DNA of 64,000 nt from Paraburkholderia phenazinium. GTDB lineage: Bacteria > Pseudomonadota > Gammaproteobacteria > Burkholderiales > Burkholderiaceae. The notes beneath the pieces were generated by a model. The model saw nothing but the letters and a program-made list of their open reading frames with translations. It did no database searches and was not told the DNA's origin. Positions within the stretch are counted from its first letter, which is position 1. Each line of letters starts with the position of its first letter. Shown one piece after another: positions 9,601-17,900 of this stretch. The stretch spans positions 1,550,001-1,614,000 of the forward strand of contig NZ_FSRM01000002.1 in assembly GCF_900141745.1 (NCBI RefSeq), read 5' to 3'. Both the position numbers and the translations under genes were made by a program.

Positions 9601-12600
9601 GCACTATCCGTTGACGCTGGGTATCGTGCCGGGCGAGCGCATTGCGCTGGAGTGGAGTTGGGACGCGGAACGTATCCCGGAGACGACACTCTCTGTATTG
9701 CAGAGCGCTTATGTGGACCTGCTCGCGCAGTTGGCGCGAGTTCAGACTCAGAACGTCTCGCTGGCCGCGTTACGCGTGGCCGGCCCAAACGCGTTGAGCG
9801 GCGCGGCGACCGGTGCTGCGGCGCACGCCTATCGTCCGTTTGTCGCGCGTTTTGATACCGTGGTGCGGCAGCAGCCGGATGCGCTCGCAGTGCATTGCGA
9901 CGGCGTGACGCTGAGCTACTTCGAACTGAACCAGTGGGCGAACCGGATTGCTCGCCGTCTGGTCGCCGTGGGCGTAGCGCGGGAGGCCCGCGTCGGCGTT
10001 TGCGTCGAGCGTTCGCCTGCCTTGATCGCAGCGTTGCTGGGCGTGATGAAGGCAGGTGGTGCGTACGTGCCGCTCGATCCCGCCTATCCGCGCGAACGGT
10101 TGCGCGACATGATCGACGATGCGCAATTGACGACGCTGCTGACCGACGCGGTCACTCGTGCAACGCATGCCGAACTGTTTGCTTCGACTGTCTGCGCAGA
10201 GGTCCGGGTAGACGAGACCACGGCGGAACTGGACCACGATCCTGAGCATGCGCTGCACGCTGAGCAACTTGCATACGTGATCTATACATCCGGTTCGACG
10301 GGCAAGCCCAAGGGCGTCGCTATCACTCACGGCGCGCTGAGCTTGCATCTTGACGACTTCATCGCAGAGAACGGTTTGTGCGCGGCAGATCGCGTGCTGC
10401 AATTTTCCACCGTCAATTTCGACTCGGCGGTGGAGCACATTTTTGCTTCGCTCGCGGTGGGCGCATCACTTGAATTGCGTGGGCCAGTGCTGTGGAGCGC
10501 TGCTGAATTCACCCGTGTTCTGCAAGAGCGCCGCGTCACGGTCGCGGACTTGCCGACCGGATATTGGAAGCAGTGGGCGCAGCAACTGCCTGACGATACC
10601 GCCGGGCTCGCGTTGCGTCGTGTCACGGTAGGGGGCGAAGTTTTGCCTGGTGACGCGGTCGCGCAATGGTTCGATGGTCCGCTTGCGGATATCGTCCTCG
10701 TGAATACCTATGGTCCGACCGAAGCAACCGTCACCGCGTCGGGTCAACTCGTCATAGCCGGGCATGCTGAAAATATCGCGGTGCCGGTGGGGGCGCCGTG
10801 GGCGTCGCGCATCTACCGCATCCTCGATTCAGACGGGGAGCCGGTGCCCGAAGGCGGCCTGGGCGAATTGTGCATCGGCGGTGCGACACTGGCGCGCGGC
10901 TATCTTGGCCGCGCTGCGCAGACTGCCGAACGTTTCGTGCCCGACCCGTTGGGTCCCCGCGGCTCGCGTGTATATCGAACCGGCGATTTGTGCCGCTGGC
11001 TCGCGGACGGTAGCGTCGCGTATCTGGGCCGGCTCGACGATCAGGTGAAGGTGCGCGGCTATCGGATTGAACTCGGCGAAATAGAGCGCGCCCTGTGCGC
11101 GCAGGCAGGCGTGAAGGAGGCGGTGGTGATCGCACGTGGCGATCATGAGGCGAAACGCCTGCTGGGTTATGTCGTTCTCGCGGACAACGTGGCCGCAGTC
11201 ACTGGAAGTGCACTCCGCGAGGCGCTGACGCGCACGTTGCCGCCGTATATGGTGCCGGCGTCAATCGTGACGCTCGACGTGCTTCCGACTCTGCCGAACG
11301 GCAAGCTCGACCGCAAGGCGTTGCCCGACGCGGATGGAGATAATACGGATTACATAGCGCCTGAAACCCCGCTCGAAATGATGCTTGCGGATATCTGGCA
11401 GGCGGTGCTTGGTATTGACCGGGTCGGCGCACTCGACGATTTCTTCACCCTTGGCGGACATTCCCTGCTTGCGTTGCAGGTGGCGGCACGTTTGCAACGT
11501 GCGCTCGACCGTGAGATCGCGCTGCGGACGTTGTTTGAAAATCCGGTGTTGCGATCACTTGCGGCCGCCCTTGACGAGGGAGCAAGTGAAACCCGTCATG
11601 CACGCGGGCTGCAGGCCGTGGGTCGACGCGAGACGCTGCCGACGCATGGACAGGAGCGCTTATGGTTCCTCTGGCGTCTGGCGCCCGACAACCCGGCTTA
11701 TCACCTTTCTTTGGCTGTGCAGATTAACGGTGAACTCGACGTTCCAGCATTGCGTAAGGCGCTTGACTCCGTGGTGCAGCGTCACGAGATACTGCATAGC
11801 CGCTTTGAGGAACGCGACGGCGCGCCGTGGCTGATCGTCGACGAGCATCTGGGCTGCGAGTGGTCCGAGACGGTCTTCGCGGACGCGAACGGCGCAGCCG
11901 ATCCAGTCGTCGCTGCGTGGTTGCGCAATGGTGCCTCCGGAGCATTTGATCTCGCGCGTGGTCCGGTGCTGCGCGCACAACTAGCACGTCTCGCCGGTGG
12001 CTCCCACGTGTTCGGCTTGGTGGTGCATCACATTGCCGCCGACGGTTGGTCGATGAATCTGTTGATCGATGAATTGCTGAGCGCCTATGCGGCGCATCGC
12101 GCCGGTCGCGCACCGGCGTTTGCGCCGCTGCCGGTCCAGTACGCGGACTTCGCCGTCTGGCAGCGCGAGACGCTCGACGCCACCGCGCTCGAACAGCAGC
12201 TCGACTATTGGTGCATGCGCCTCGGTGACGAGCAGCCGGTGCTCGAATTGCCGACAGATCGCGCGCGTCCCGCGCTGCGCAGTTCGGACGGCGGACAGGT
12301 CGAAGGCGTGCTTGATCAGCCACTCGCCGATGCATTGCAGGGCTTTGCCCGCCGGCACGACGCGACGGTGTTTATGACGCTGCTCGCGACGTTCCATGCG
12401 TTGCTGCATCGCTATAGCGGCCAGCGCGACATCCGCGTTGGGATCCCGCTGTCGGGACGCGAGCAGCTGGAGATCGAACCGCTGATCGGCTTCTTCGTCA
12501 ACACGGCGGTGATCCGTGCGGACCTCACGGGCTCGTTGCCGTTTGACGCGTTGCTCGCGCAAGTGAAGCAGCGGGTACTGGAGGCGCAGGTTAATCAGGA

Positions 12601-14854
12601 TGTTCCATTCGCACAGATCGTCGATGCGCTGCAACCGGTGCGCGCGGCAAATCACACGCCGCTTTTCCAGGCGATGTTCAATCTGGAGGTTCCGGCGGCT
12701 CCGCTCGACCAGCACGCAGGAACGACGCTGCAGTTGCGGCCGCTCAGTGATCAACGCACGGCTGCGCAATTCGATCTGACGCTCAATGTAACGATTGCGG
12801 ATCAGCTCAGCCTGTCCTTCAGCTATGCAAAAGATCTGTTCGAGCACGCCACAGTCGAGCGTTTGATGCGCGATTACGTGGGAATGTTGTCGCAACTGGT
12901 GCGCGAGGACAAGGCAAGCGTGACACGGGTGCGAGATTTTGCGCTCGAGGCGCGGCCCGTCGCGCAACGCGGCGCGAGCGAATCTTCCGTTTTGACGGTG
13001 TCATTTGTGCCGGTGCACGCTCGCATTGCCGAGCAGGCGCTGGACTCTCCCGATGCTATCGCGCTGCGCTGCGACGGCGCCACGCTCAGCTATCAGCAAC
13101 TCGACCAGCGCGCAACACGACTCACGCAGCGGCTTCTTCGTTGTGGCGTTATGACGGAAGCGCGCGTAGGTGTGTGCGTTTCCCGTTCGCCTCAGACGGT
13201 CGTGGCGATACTCGCTGTGCTGAAGACCGGTGCCGCCTATGTGCCGCTCGATCCGGCCTATCCAGCGGCGCATCTCGCCGGCATGATCGACGACGCGCTG
13301 CTGACATGCACACTCGTCGATGTGGTGGGACGCGAGCGTCTGGCGGATATCGCTGGAGATCATGTCTTCGTCGAGGTCGACGGCGATGCAGACCGCCAGG
13401 ATCAAACCGAAGCGGAAGACGATCCCGCGTTTGCAGACGCGGATGCAACCGGACAACGCGCTTGCCCCCTGTCGTTTGCACCGGTTCGAGCCGATCAGCT
13501 CGCCTACGTGATCTACACCTCGGGATCGACAGGCAAACCCAAGGGCGTTGCAGTCACACACGGCGCGCTGATGCGTTTCCTTCACAGCATGCAGGCTCGC
13601 CTCGCCCTCAATACCGATGACGTCTGGCTCGCTGTCACCACACTGTCTTTCGATATCGCGGCGCTTGAGCTGTATCTCCCGTTACTTGCAGGTGCCACGA
13701 TCGAACTCGCGACGCGCGAGACCGTCGCCGATGGTCGCCGCCTTGCAGCGCTCGTCGACGCGTCGCGTGCGAGCGTCATGCAGGCGACACCGATGGGCTG
13801 GCGCGTTCTGCTTGATGGTGGCTGGCAGGGTAGACGGGGAACGGGCGCACCGATACGCGCCTTGTGCGGCGGCGAGGCGCTACCGGTGGACCTCGCCGAC
13901 GCGTTGCAGACGCGTGGCGTCCAGCTATGGAATATGTATGGCCCGACCGAGACGACGATCTGGTCGAGCGCCGCGCGGCTCGACGCCGCTGGCGCACCGA
14001 TTACGCTCGGCGAACCACTCGAACATACGACGCTGATGGTGCTCGACGCCGACGGCAATCCGGTACCGGACAACGGCATAGGCGAGTTGTGCATCGGAGG
14101 TGCCAATCTCGCACGCGGTTATACCCGCCGCGCCGGACTGACCGCCGAACGCTTCTTGCCAGATCCGCATGGCGCGCCGGGTGCACGTCTATACCGAACC
14201 GGCGATTTGTGCCGGGTACGCGGCGACGGACAACTGGAGTACCTGGGCCGTGCCGATCAGCAGGTGAAGCTGCGCGGCTTCCGGATTGAACTGGGAGAAA
14301 CCGAAGCGGCATTGCGCGCGCTTGATGGCGTCGCCGACGCGGTATGCCAGATCCAGGGCGAGGGCACGTCGCGGCGCCTCGTTGCATTCATAACGGGCGA
14401 CGCCGATCCAGCAGCATTGCGTCCGCTGCTGGCAAGCCGTCTGCCCGCGCAGCAGGTACCTGCGCAAATTGCTCGGCTAGAGGTGTTGCCGCTGACATCG
14501 AACGGGAAGCTGAACCGCAAGGCGCTGCCGTTGCTGACATCAGCGACGTCTGACGCATATCGCCCGCCTGTCACACCTACCGAGGTTCTCTTATGCCGGA
14601 TCTGGAGCGAGGTGCTGGGCGCGGCACAGGTCGGGCTTGACGACGATTTTTTTGCGCTAGGCGGACATTCGCTGCTCGCTGTGCGGGTGGCATCGCGTGT
14701 CGGCGAGGCGCTCGGCCGGAAGATCGAACTCGGATTGCTGTTTGCGCATCCATCGCCCGTCGAGATGGCCGCACAACTGGATCACAGTGCCGCCGCGAAT
14801 GGCGATGGAGCAGACACGCTCGATGCATTGCAAGATCTGATGGATTCCTTATGA
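3659..14854 (+). CDS. NRPS, three modules: C-A-T-E-C-A-T-C-A-T
   Basis: A 3731-residue synthetase. C1 (about 45-490; H-H-I-V-A-D-G at 185), A1 (510-1015; pocket D-V-H-R-T-G-L-V-A), T1 with G-G-D-S (1068), E (1120-1575; H-H-L-I-V-D-G, E-G-H-G-R-E, F-N-Y-L-G), C2 of D-C-L type (1600-2035; H-H-A-L-S-D-G), A2 (2060-2550; D-S-E-D-T-G-T-V-T), T2 (2599), C3 (2658-3085), A3 (3118-3615; D-I-L-Q-L-G-M-I-W, a glycine code), T3 (3668), and a short acidic tail that may dock to the next protein. There is no loading or release domain, so it acts mid-line. A2 has nearly the same pocket as the last module at 38653, and A1 the same pocket as the TE-bearing NRPS. Pockets were read by hand alignment to GrsA. The ribosome-binding site before 3659 is weak, but no other start fits. 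Confidence 0.96.
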   Translation: MSETASEVSKELLSISTAYVALSPEKRAAFRARVKQRGIDPSRLPIVPFPGSERRFALSNAQERLWFLWRLDPASAAYNVTGAVRLRGSLDVRALRAALDQVVDAHESLRQRFNEVDGVPFQIAGSTQYGWDEFELDGARDTDAALEALLASRSALPFDLERGPLLRVALIRRAADDHLLHISVHHIVADGLSIEVFVAEFAAAYRACVAAPCAMAVGAPDAARASVLAPQIQYGDYAQWQREWFDESALERQLDYWRNRLGTEHPVLELPHVRSRSGLRSGAGASVVRLLPATLRTALAQLGEAHDATLFMVLLAAFDLLLARYSGQRDIRVGVPVAGRDRHEVVRAIGFFVNTLVVRTEFAGLTTFVDLLAQVRERVLEAHDCADLPFTKVVDALQPQRSLGHTPLFQAMFNYLGADRDMPRLPGLEVSNHEVGTQTARFDLVLAARDRTNGLEVALTYAEDLFDASVIEQMLDHYVVLLEQIARNAAAPLASFELVREIPAIPAQKAFESVPARFVASAARQPQALAVHCEGERVTYGALDAWAGRIAMRLVAAGVRADERVGICMTRSIGMVASLLGTLRSPGAFVPLDPTYPAERLALMMDDAGVRVLLSDRATREQCGELFAGRTVIDVDALDDDSCEAADAISNEAVSARATAAAAPVYAPHREQLAYVIYTSGSTGRPKGVAITHAAFASHLDDFIAAHQITANDTVLQSSTINFDVALHELLPALLRGGKVEMRGPEPWDIETTSRHLIDARVTFSRLPTAYWQQWLRTPPPAEALAALRQITVGGEGLPGDALAQWRNGPLGHIGLANLYGPTETTVACMYRATTADDASQPIVSIGKPYASRTARVLDSDGNEAPVGALGELCIGGHTLARGYLDRPSLTADRFVPDPSHPGARLYRTGDLCRRRADGAIDFLGRLDQQVKLRGLRIEPGEIEAALRRQSGVADAVVVLAKDLGAPRLVAYVVAKHGESVQSAALQHALAQQLPAHMVPSAIALLEALPLMRNGKVDRAALPAIGAEENEQQIAPRNDAERLLLTLWEAVLGRDGLSVEDDFFAAGGDSILSLQLIARARAQGWLLTPRQVFEHPTIARLAMVMRPLEDVGGEAPVEIRDALPLTPVQTWFFSRYPDGEPHWNQSVLLEVRGELEADALERALSAVVARHDALRLRFERHPDGWSQRVLADAPPELLSVNDLRDASHTPGAWQAALATQGQIAQQSLDPQAGRLLKAVYFKVPTTAKDAARTTASGRLLLVIHHLIVDGVSWRILLADLQEAYAATLARELPVLGPSTPWSVWSDAQRKAVGDSRVTAALQAWQKVLANATPGLPAPRGTSASSRQIDWRLDANATAALRHAAPRAYRLGIDELLLTALTRTLAHALGSSGVLLALEGHGRESQIVLGTSERGVASTDLSRTVGWFTTRYPVWLSAQPEADNQTALISTKEQLRSLPDDGVSWGWLHAYGTAAVHDALAGLPTPRISFNYLGQFDQSLGADGPFGFASEAAGNPQPDDEPLGYALDLNGMIVGDCLSFSWRYDPEVLAQADVEALLATFDSEVANLVAHCATATPRVSASDVPLAALTQSELDAFGLPLATIEDLYPATPLQQGLIFHSLMEPGAYLNRKRMTLRGALDVDAMRSAWRTVVARHAVLRTRFVRAHGGAMLQAVYAEVPEPFVVHDWSDRDDYEEAFARWFEFEAPHLIDLDAAPLMHVALIKRPDGAHDLAWINHHALSDGWSSAQLLGELSRVYHAASRGEAPLLDPVVPYRSYLEWLREQPDASTWWRTRLARVDRPALLLDSVPSLPATRTSRGVHARAAFGHRAQTLDVALGAALAQAAKSYGVTLNTLIQGAWALVLARFGNRRQVGFGVTVAGRPADLPGSASIQGLFINSLPLWVDVPAQQSVAEWLHELQTYNVELRQAGHAPLSSIQQWAGPSFGTLFDSLLVFENFPVDPALNDGSLGLSVASSESFERTHYPLTLGIVPGERIALEWSWDAERIPETTLSVLQSAYVDLLAQLARVQTQNVSLAALRVAGPNALSGAATGAAAHAYRPFVARFDTVVRQQPDALAVHCDGVTLSYFELNQWANRIARRLVAVGVAREARVGVCVERSPALIAALLGVMKAGGAYVPLDPAYPRERLRDMIDDAQLTTLLTDAVTRATHAELFASTVCAEVRVDETTAELDHDPEHALHAEQLAYVIYTSGSTGKPKGVAITHGALSLHLDDFIAENGLCAADRVLQFSTVNFDSAVEHIFASLAVGASLELRGPVLWSAAEFTRVLQERRVTVADLPTGYWKQWAQQLPDDTAGLALRRVTVGGEVLPGDAVAQWFDGPLADIVLVNTYGPTEATVTASGQLVIAGHAENIAVPVGAPWASRIYRILDSDGEPVPEGGLGELCIGGATLARGYLGRAAQTAERFVPDPLGPRGSRVYRTGDLCRWLADGSVAYLGRLDDQVKVRGYRIELGEIERALCAQAGVKEAVVIARGDHEAKRLLGYVVLADNVAAVTGSALREALTRTLPPYMVPASIVTLDVLPTLPNGKLDRKALPDADGDNTDYIAPETPLEMMLADIWQAVLGIDRVGALDDFFTLGGHSLLALQVAARLQRALDREIALRTLFENPVLRSLAAALDEGASETRHARGLQAVGRRETLPTHGQERLWFLWRLAPDNPAYHLSLAVQINGELDVPALRKALDSVVQRHEILHSRFEERDGAPWLIVDEHLGCEWSETVFADANGAADPVVAAWLRNGASGAFDLARGPVLRAQLARLAGGSHVFGLVVHHIAADGWSMNLLIDELLSAYAAHRAGRAPAFAPLPVQYADFAVWQRETLDATALEQQLDYWCMRLGDEQPVLELPTDRARPALRSSDGGQVEGVLDQPLADALQGFARRHDATVFMTLLATFHALLHRYSGQRDIRVGIPLSGREQLEIEPLIGFFVNTAVIRADLTGSLPFDALLAQVKQRVLEAQVNQDVPFAQIVDALQPVRAANHTPLFQAMFNLEVPAAPLDQHAGTTLQLRPLSDQRTAAQFDLTLNVTIADQLSLSFSYAKDLFEHATVERLMRDYVGMLSQLVREDKASVTRVRDFALEARPVAQRGASESSVLTVSFVPVHARIAEQALDSPDAIALRCDGATLSYQQLDQRATRLTQRLLRCGVMTEARVGVCVSRSPQTVVAILAVLKTGAAYVPLDPAYPAAHLAGMIDDALLTCTLVDVVGRERLADIAGDHVFVEVDGDADRQDQTEAEDDPAFADADATGQRACPLSFAPVRADQLAYVIYTSGSTGKPKGVAVTHGALMRFLHSMQARLALNTDDVWLAVTTLSFDIAALELYLPLLAGATIELATRETVADGRRLAALVDASRASVMQATPMGWRVLLDGGWQGRRGTGAPIRALCGGEALPVDLADALQTRGVQLWNMYGPTETTIWSSAARLDAAGAPITLGEPLEHTTLMVLDADGNPVPDNGIGELCIGGANLARGYTRRAGLTAERFLPDPHGAPGARLYRTGDLCRVRGDGQLEYLGRADQQVKLRGFRIELGETEAALRALDGVADAVCQIQGEGTSRRLVAFITGDADPAALRPLLASRLPAQQVPAQIARLEVLPLTSNGKLNRKALPLLTSATSDAYRPPVTPTEVLLCRIWSEVLGAAQVGLDDDFFALGGHSLLAVRVASRVGEALGRKIELGLLFAHPSPVEMAAQLDHSAAANGDGADTLDALQDLMDSL

Positions 14855-14970
14855 ACCGATTGATCACGAGCGCAATAGTCGGCATCGTCGCGCAGTTCGC
14901 CTGGCACGAAATGCGGGAAGCGCAGGATTCACAGAACTCGCCGCATTCGCAGACAGACAGGAAACGATGA
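14851..14970 (+). CDS. Candidate 39-residue small protein between two NRPS genes
   Basis: ATG at 14851 overlaps the NRPS stop (ATGA), and its own stop overlaps the next NRPS start (ATGA at 14967-14970). The 120-base gap is therefore exactly one open frame, coupled on both sides. The peptide begins MNRLITSAIVGIVAQFAW, giving a hydrophobic stretch (about residues 4-18), and continues polar and charged (H-E-M-R-E-A-Q ... D-R-K-R). That could be a short membrane anchor with a cytoplasmic tail. I know no family for it. It may be a real small protein, or a translational relay that carries ribosomes from one giant gene to the next. Translation is likely from its layout; function is unknown. Confidence 0.55.
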   Translation: MNRLITSAIVGIVAQFAWHEMREAQDSQNSPHSQTDRKR

Positions 14971-17900
14971 ACGTGACGGATCACTCTTTCTCTGCGTCCG
15001 GTGTAAAAGACGCATCCGTAACGTCCGATGCATCGCCGGGCGCGGTTCGCCGGCCGTCCGGCGCGTTACGCCTCGCTCAGCAGTACGCAGCGCTCCCCGA
15101 AGACAAGCGCGCATTGTTTCGCGCCCGCGCGCGGGCTCAGGGGCTTGACGTAGACACGCTGCCGGTTGTTCCGCTTTTGCCGAGACCGGCTCGCTTTCCG
15201 CTGCTGTTTGCACAGGAGCGGTTATGGTTTCTGTGGTGTCTCGATCCGCATCACGCGGGTTATCACATCACGCACACTCTGCGGCTGACAAATGCTCTCG
15301 ATGTTGACGCGTTGCATCGCGCATTGCGCCAACTGGTGCGCCGGCACGAAGCGCTGACGCTGCGTTTCGATGCGGAAGAAGGCGTGCCGACACAATATCC
15401 GGCACCTGATGCCAGCTACGGTTTCGTACAGCATACCCTCGCGGACGACGAGGCGACACTCGCCGAGGCGCTACGCGATTTCGCCTGCGAACCGTTCGAT
15501 CTCGTCAATGGTCCGGTGCTGCGGGTCGCTTTGTTCGAGACGGGTGGACAGGGGTGTGTTCTGCAGTTCGTAGTGCATCACATCGTCGCCGATGCGTGGT
15601 CGATGAATGTGCTGTTCCGCGATCTGCTGGCGTTTTATCGCGGTGCGGATAACCTGTCGCCGTTGCCGGTGCAACTGGCAGACGTCGCAGTGTGGCAGCG
15701 GGAGTGGTCGGCCAACGATCTGCTCGAGCGGCAGATCGGCTATTGGCGCGAACGGCTCGACGGTGTTCCTGCTGCGCTCACGCTGCCGCGCGACGTGCCG
15801 CCGCGCGCGACCCGTTCCCACGACGGCGGCCTCGTCCGGCTGTCGATTCCCGCCGCGCTGGCCGAGCCGCTGCGTGAGATCGCGCGTAGCCGGCGTACGA
15901 CGCTCTTTATGGTGATGCTGGCCGTGTTCGACGTGCTGCTGTACCGCTATTCGGGGCAGCGCACGATTGTGGTCGGCGTGCCCGCCGCAGGGCGTGGACG
16001 TACCGAGCTGGAAGGGCTGGTGGGCTTTTTCGTCAACACGTTGATCGTCCGCGCGGACCTTGCTGGCGGACAGCCGTTCGATACGCTGTTACGCACCGTC
16101 CGTGAGCGCGTGCTAGAAGCGCAGGCTCATCAGGATGTGCCGTTCGCGCGGCTGGTCGAGGCGCTTGCAATCGAGCGCAACCTCGATAGCTCACCGCTGT
16201 TTCAGGTGATGTTCGATCTTGCGGCCGATGCCGCTGACAAGACGCAGGCGCAGTCCGCCAGGACCGCTGGGCACAGCCCTCTTGCGGTCGAATCGATACT
16301 CGACGTTGCGCCGACCGCACGCTTCGATCTGGCGTTGAATGCGCAGGATCGCGGAGCGGGTGGCACGTTACAGCTTGCGTTGACCTATTCACGCGACCGC
16401 TTTGTCGAAGCGACCGCGCGGCGCATGCTCGACGACTATGTCGAACTGCTTGAACAGGTCGCGGCGGAACCGCAGCGCAACGTGGGCGATCTGGCTGTGC
16501 GCCGGGGAATTGGCGAGCATGTGCGGTACGACGTGCGCAGCGGTGAAGTCAGCACTCCGACCGATATCGAACGAGAGACAGGGGATGGAACCGCACCAGA
16601 CATCCCTCGCGATTCGTTTATCGCGGCACACCAGCGGATAGCTCAACGTGCGCGCCAATGTCCGACGCGTGTCGCCCTGCGTTGCGAGGGCGAAGCGATA
16701 ACGTACGCTGCGCTCGACGCGTGGGCGGAGCGCATCGCGCTTGCGTTGCGCGCGGACGGCATCGCCACGGGCGAACGCGTTGGCTTGCTGCTGGAGCGCT
16801 CGCTGGCTCTGCCTGCAGCATTGCTCGGCGTGTTCAAGGTGGGTGGCGCGTTTGTTCCGCTCGATCCTGATTACCCACCAGCGCGACTGCAGGCGATGAT
16901 CGCCGATGCAGGCGTGACACGTGTGATCGTCGACGAAACGACTCGGAGCAATTGCCGCGCATTGCTCGCTCCGCTGCGTACGGTACTTGCATCCGCGGTG
17001 CGGCCTGATGCCTCCGATAGCACCGCGAATTGCGATGATGCCGTATGGTCCGTGCACCCCGATGCGCTCGCCTATGTCATCTACACCTCTGGCTCAACAG
17101 GCACGCCGAAGGGCGTGGCAATCACGCACCGCGCGCTCGCGCTGCATCTGGAAGACTTCCTGCACGACCATCGGATCGTCGAGTCCGACATCGTGCTGCA
17201 GTCGTCGACCATCAATTTCGACGTGGCCTTGCATGAGCTCTTGCCGGCGCTCATGGTGGGTGGCCGCGTCGTGATGCGCGGGCCGCAGGCCTGGGAGCTC
17301 GCCTCGCTGAACCGCACGCTTTGCGACGAGCACGTGACGTTCGCGCGGATTCCGACTGCGCTCTGGCAACAATGGCGCATCGCGTTGCCGCCGGCGGAGG
17401 ATATCGCGCTGCGACAGATCACAGTAGGCGGCGAAGCGTTGCCTGGCGACGCATTGCAGCGATGGTACGAAGGCCCGCTAGCGCACGTCGCGATCGACAA
17501 TCTGTATGGTCCGACCGAGACCACCGTGGCGGCATTGCATCATCCGGTCTCGCGCGACGATGCGCAGCACGCCATTGTCGCAATTGGCCGCTGCTATCCG
17601 GCGCGTCACGCATATGTCGCCGATCTCGACGGTAATCGTGCGCCGGACGGCGCGCTGGGCGAGTTGTGCATCGGCGGTGCGACCCTCGCGCAGGGCTATC
17701 TGGCGCGGCCTGCGCTTACCGCCGAACGCTTCGTGCCGGATCCGCATGGGGCACCGGGTTCGCGCGTCTATCGCAGCGGCGATCTGTGCCGTGCGCGTGC
17801 CGACGGCATCATCGATTTCCTCGGGCGGATCGATCAGCAGGTGAAACTGCGCGGGCACCGCATCGAGCTTGGCGAAATCGAAGTCGCACTGCGGCGCGTC

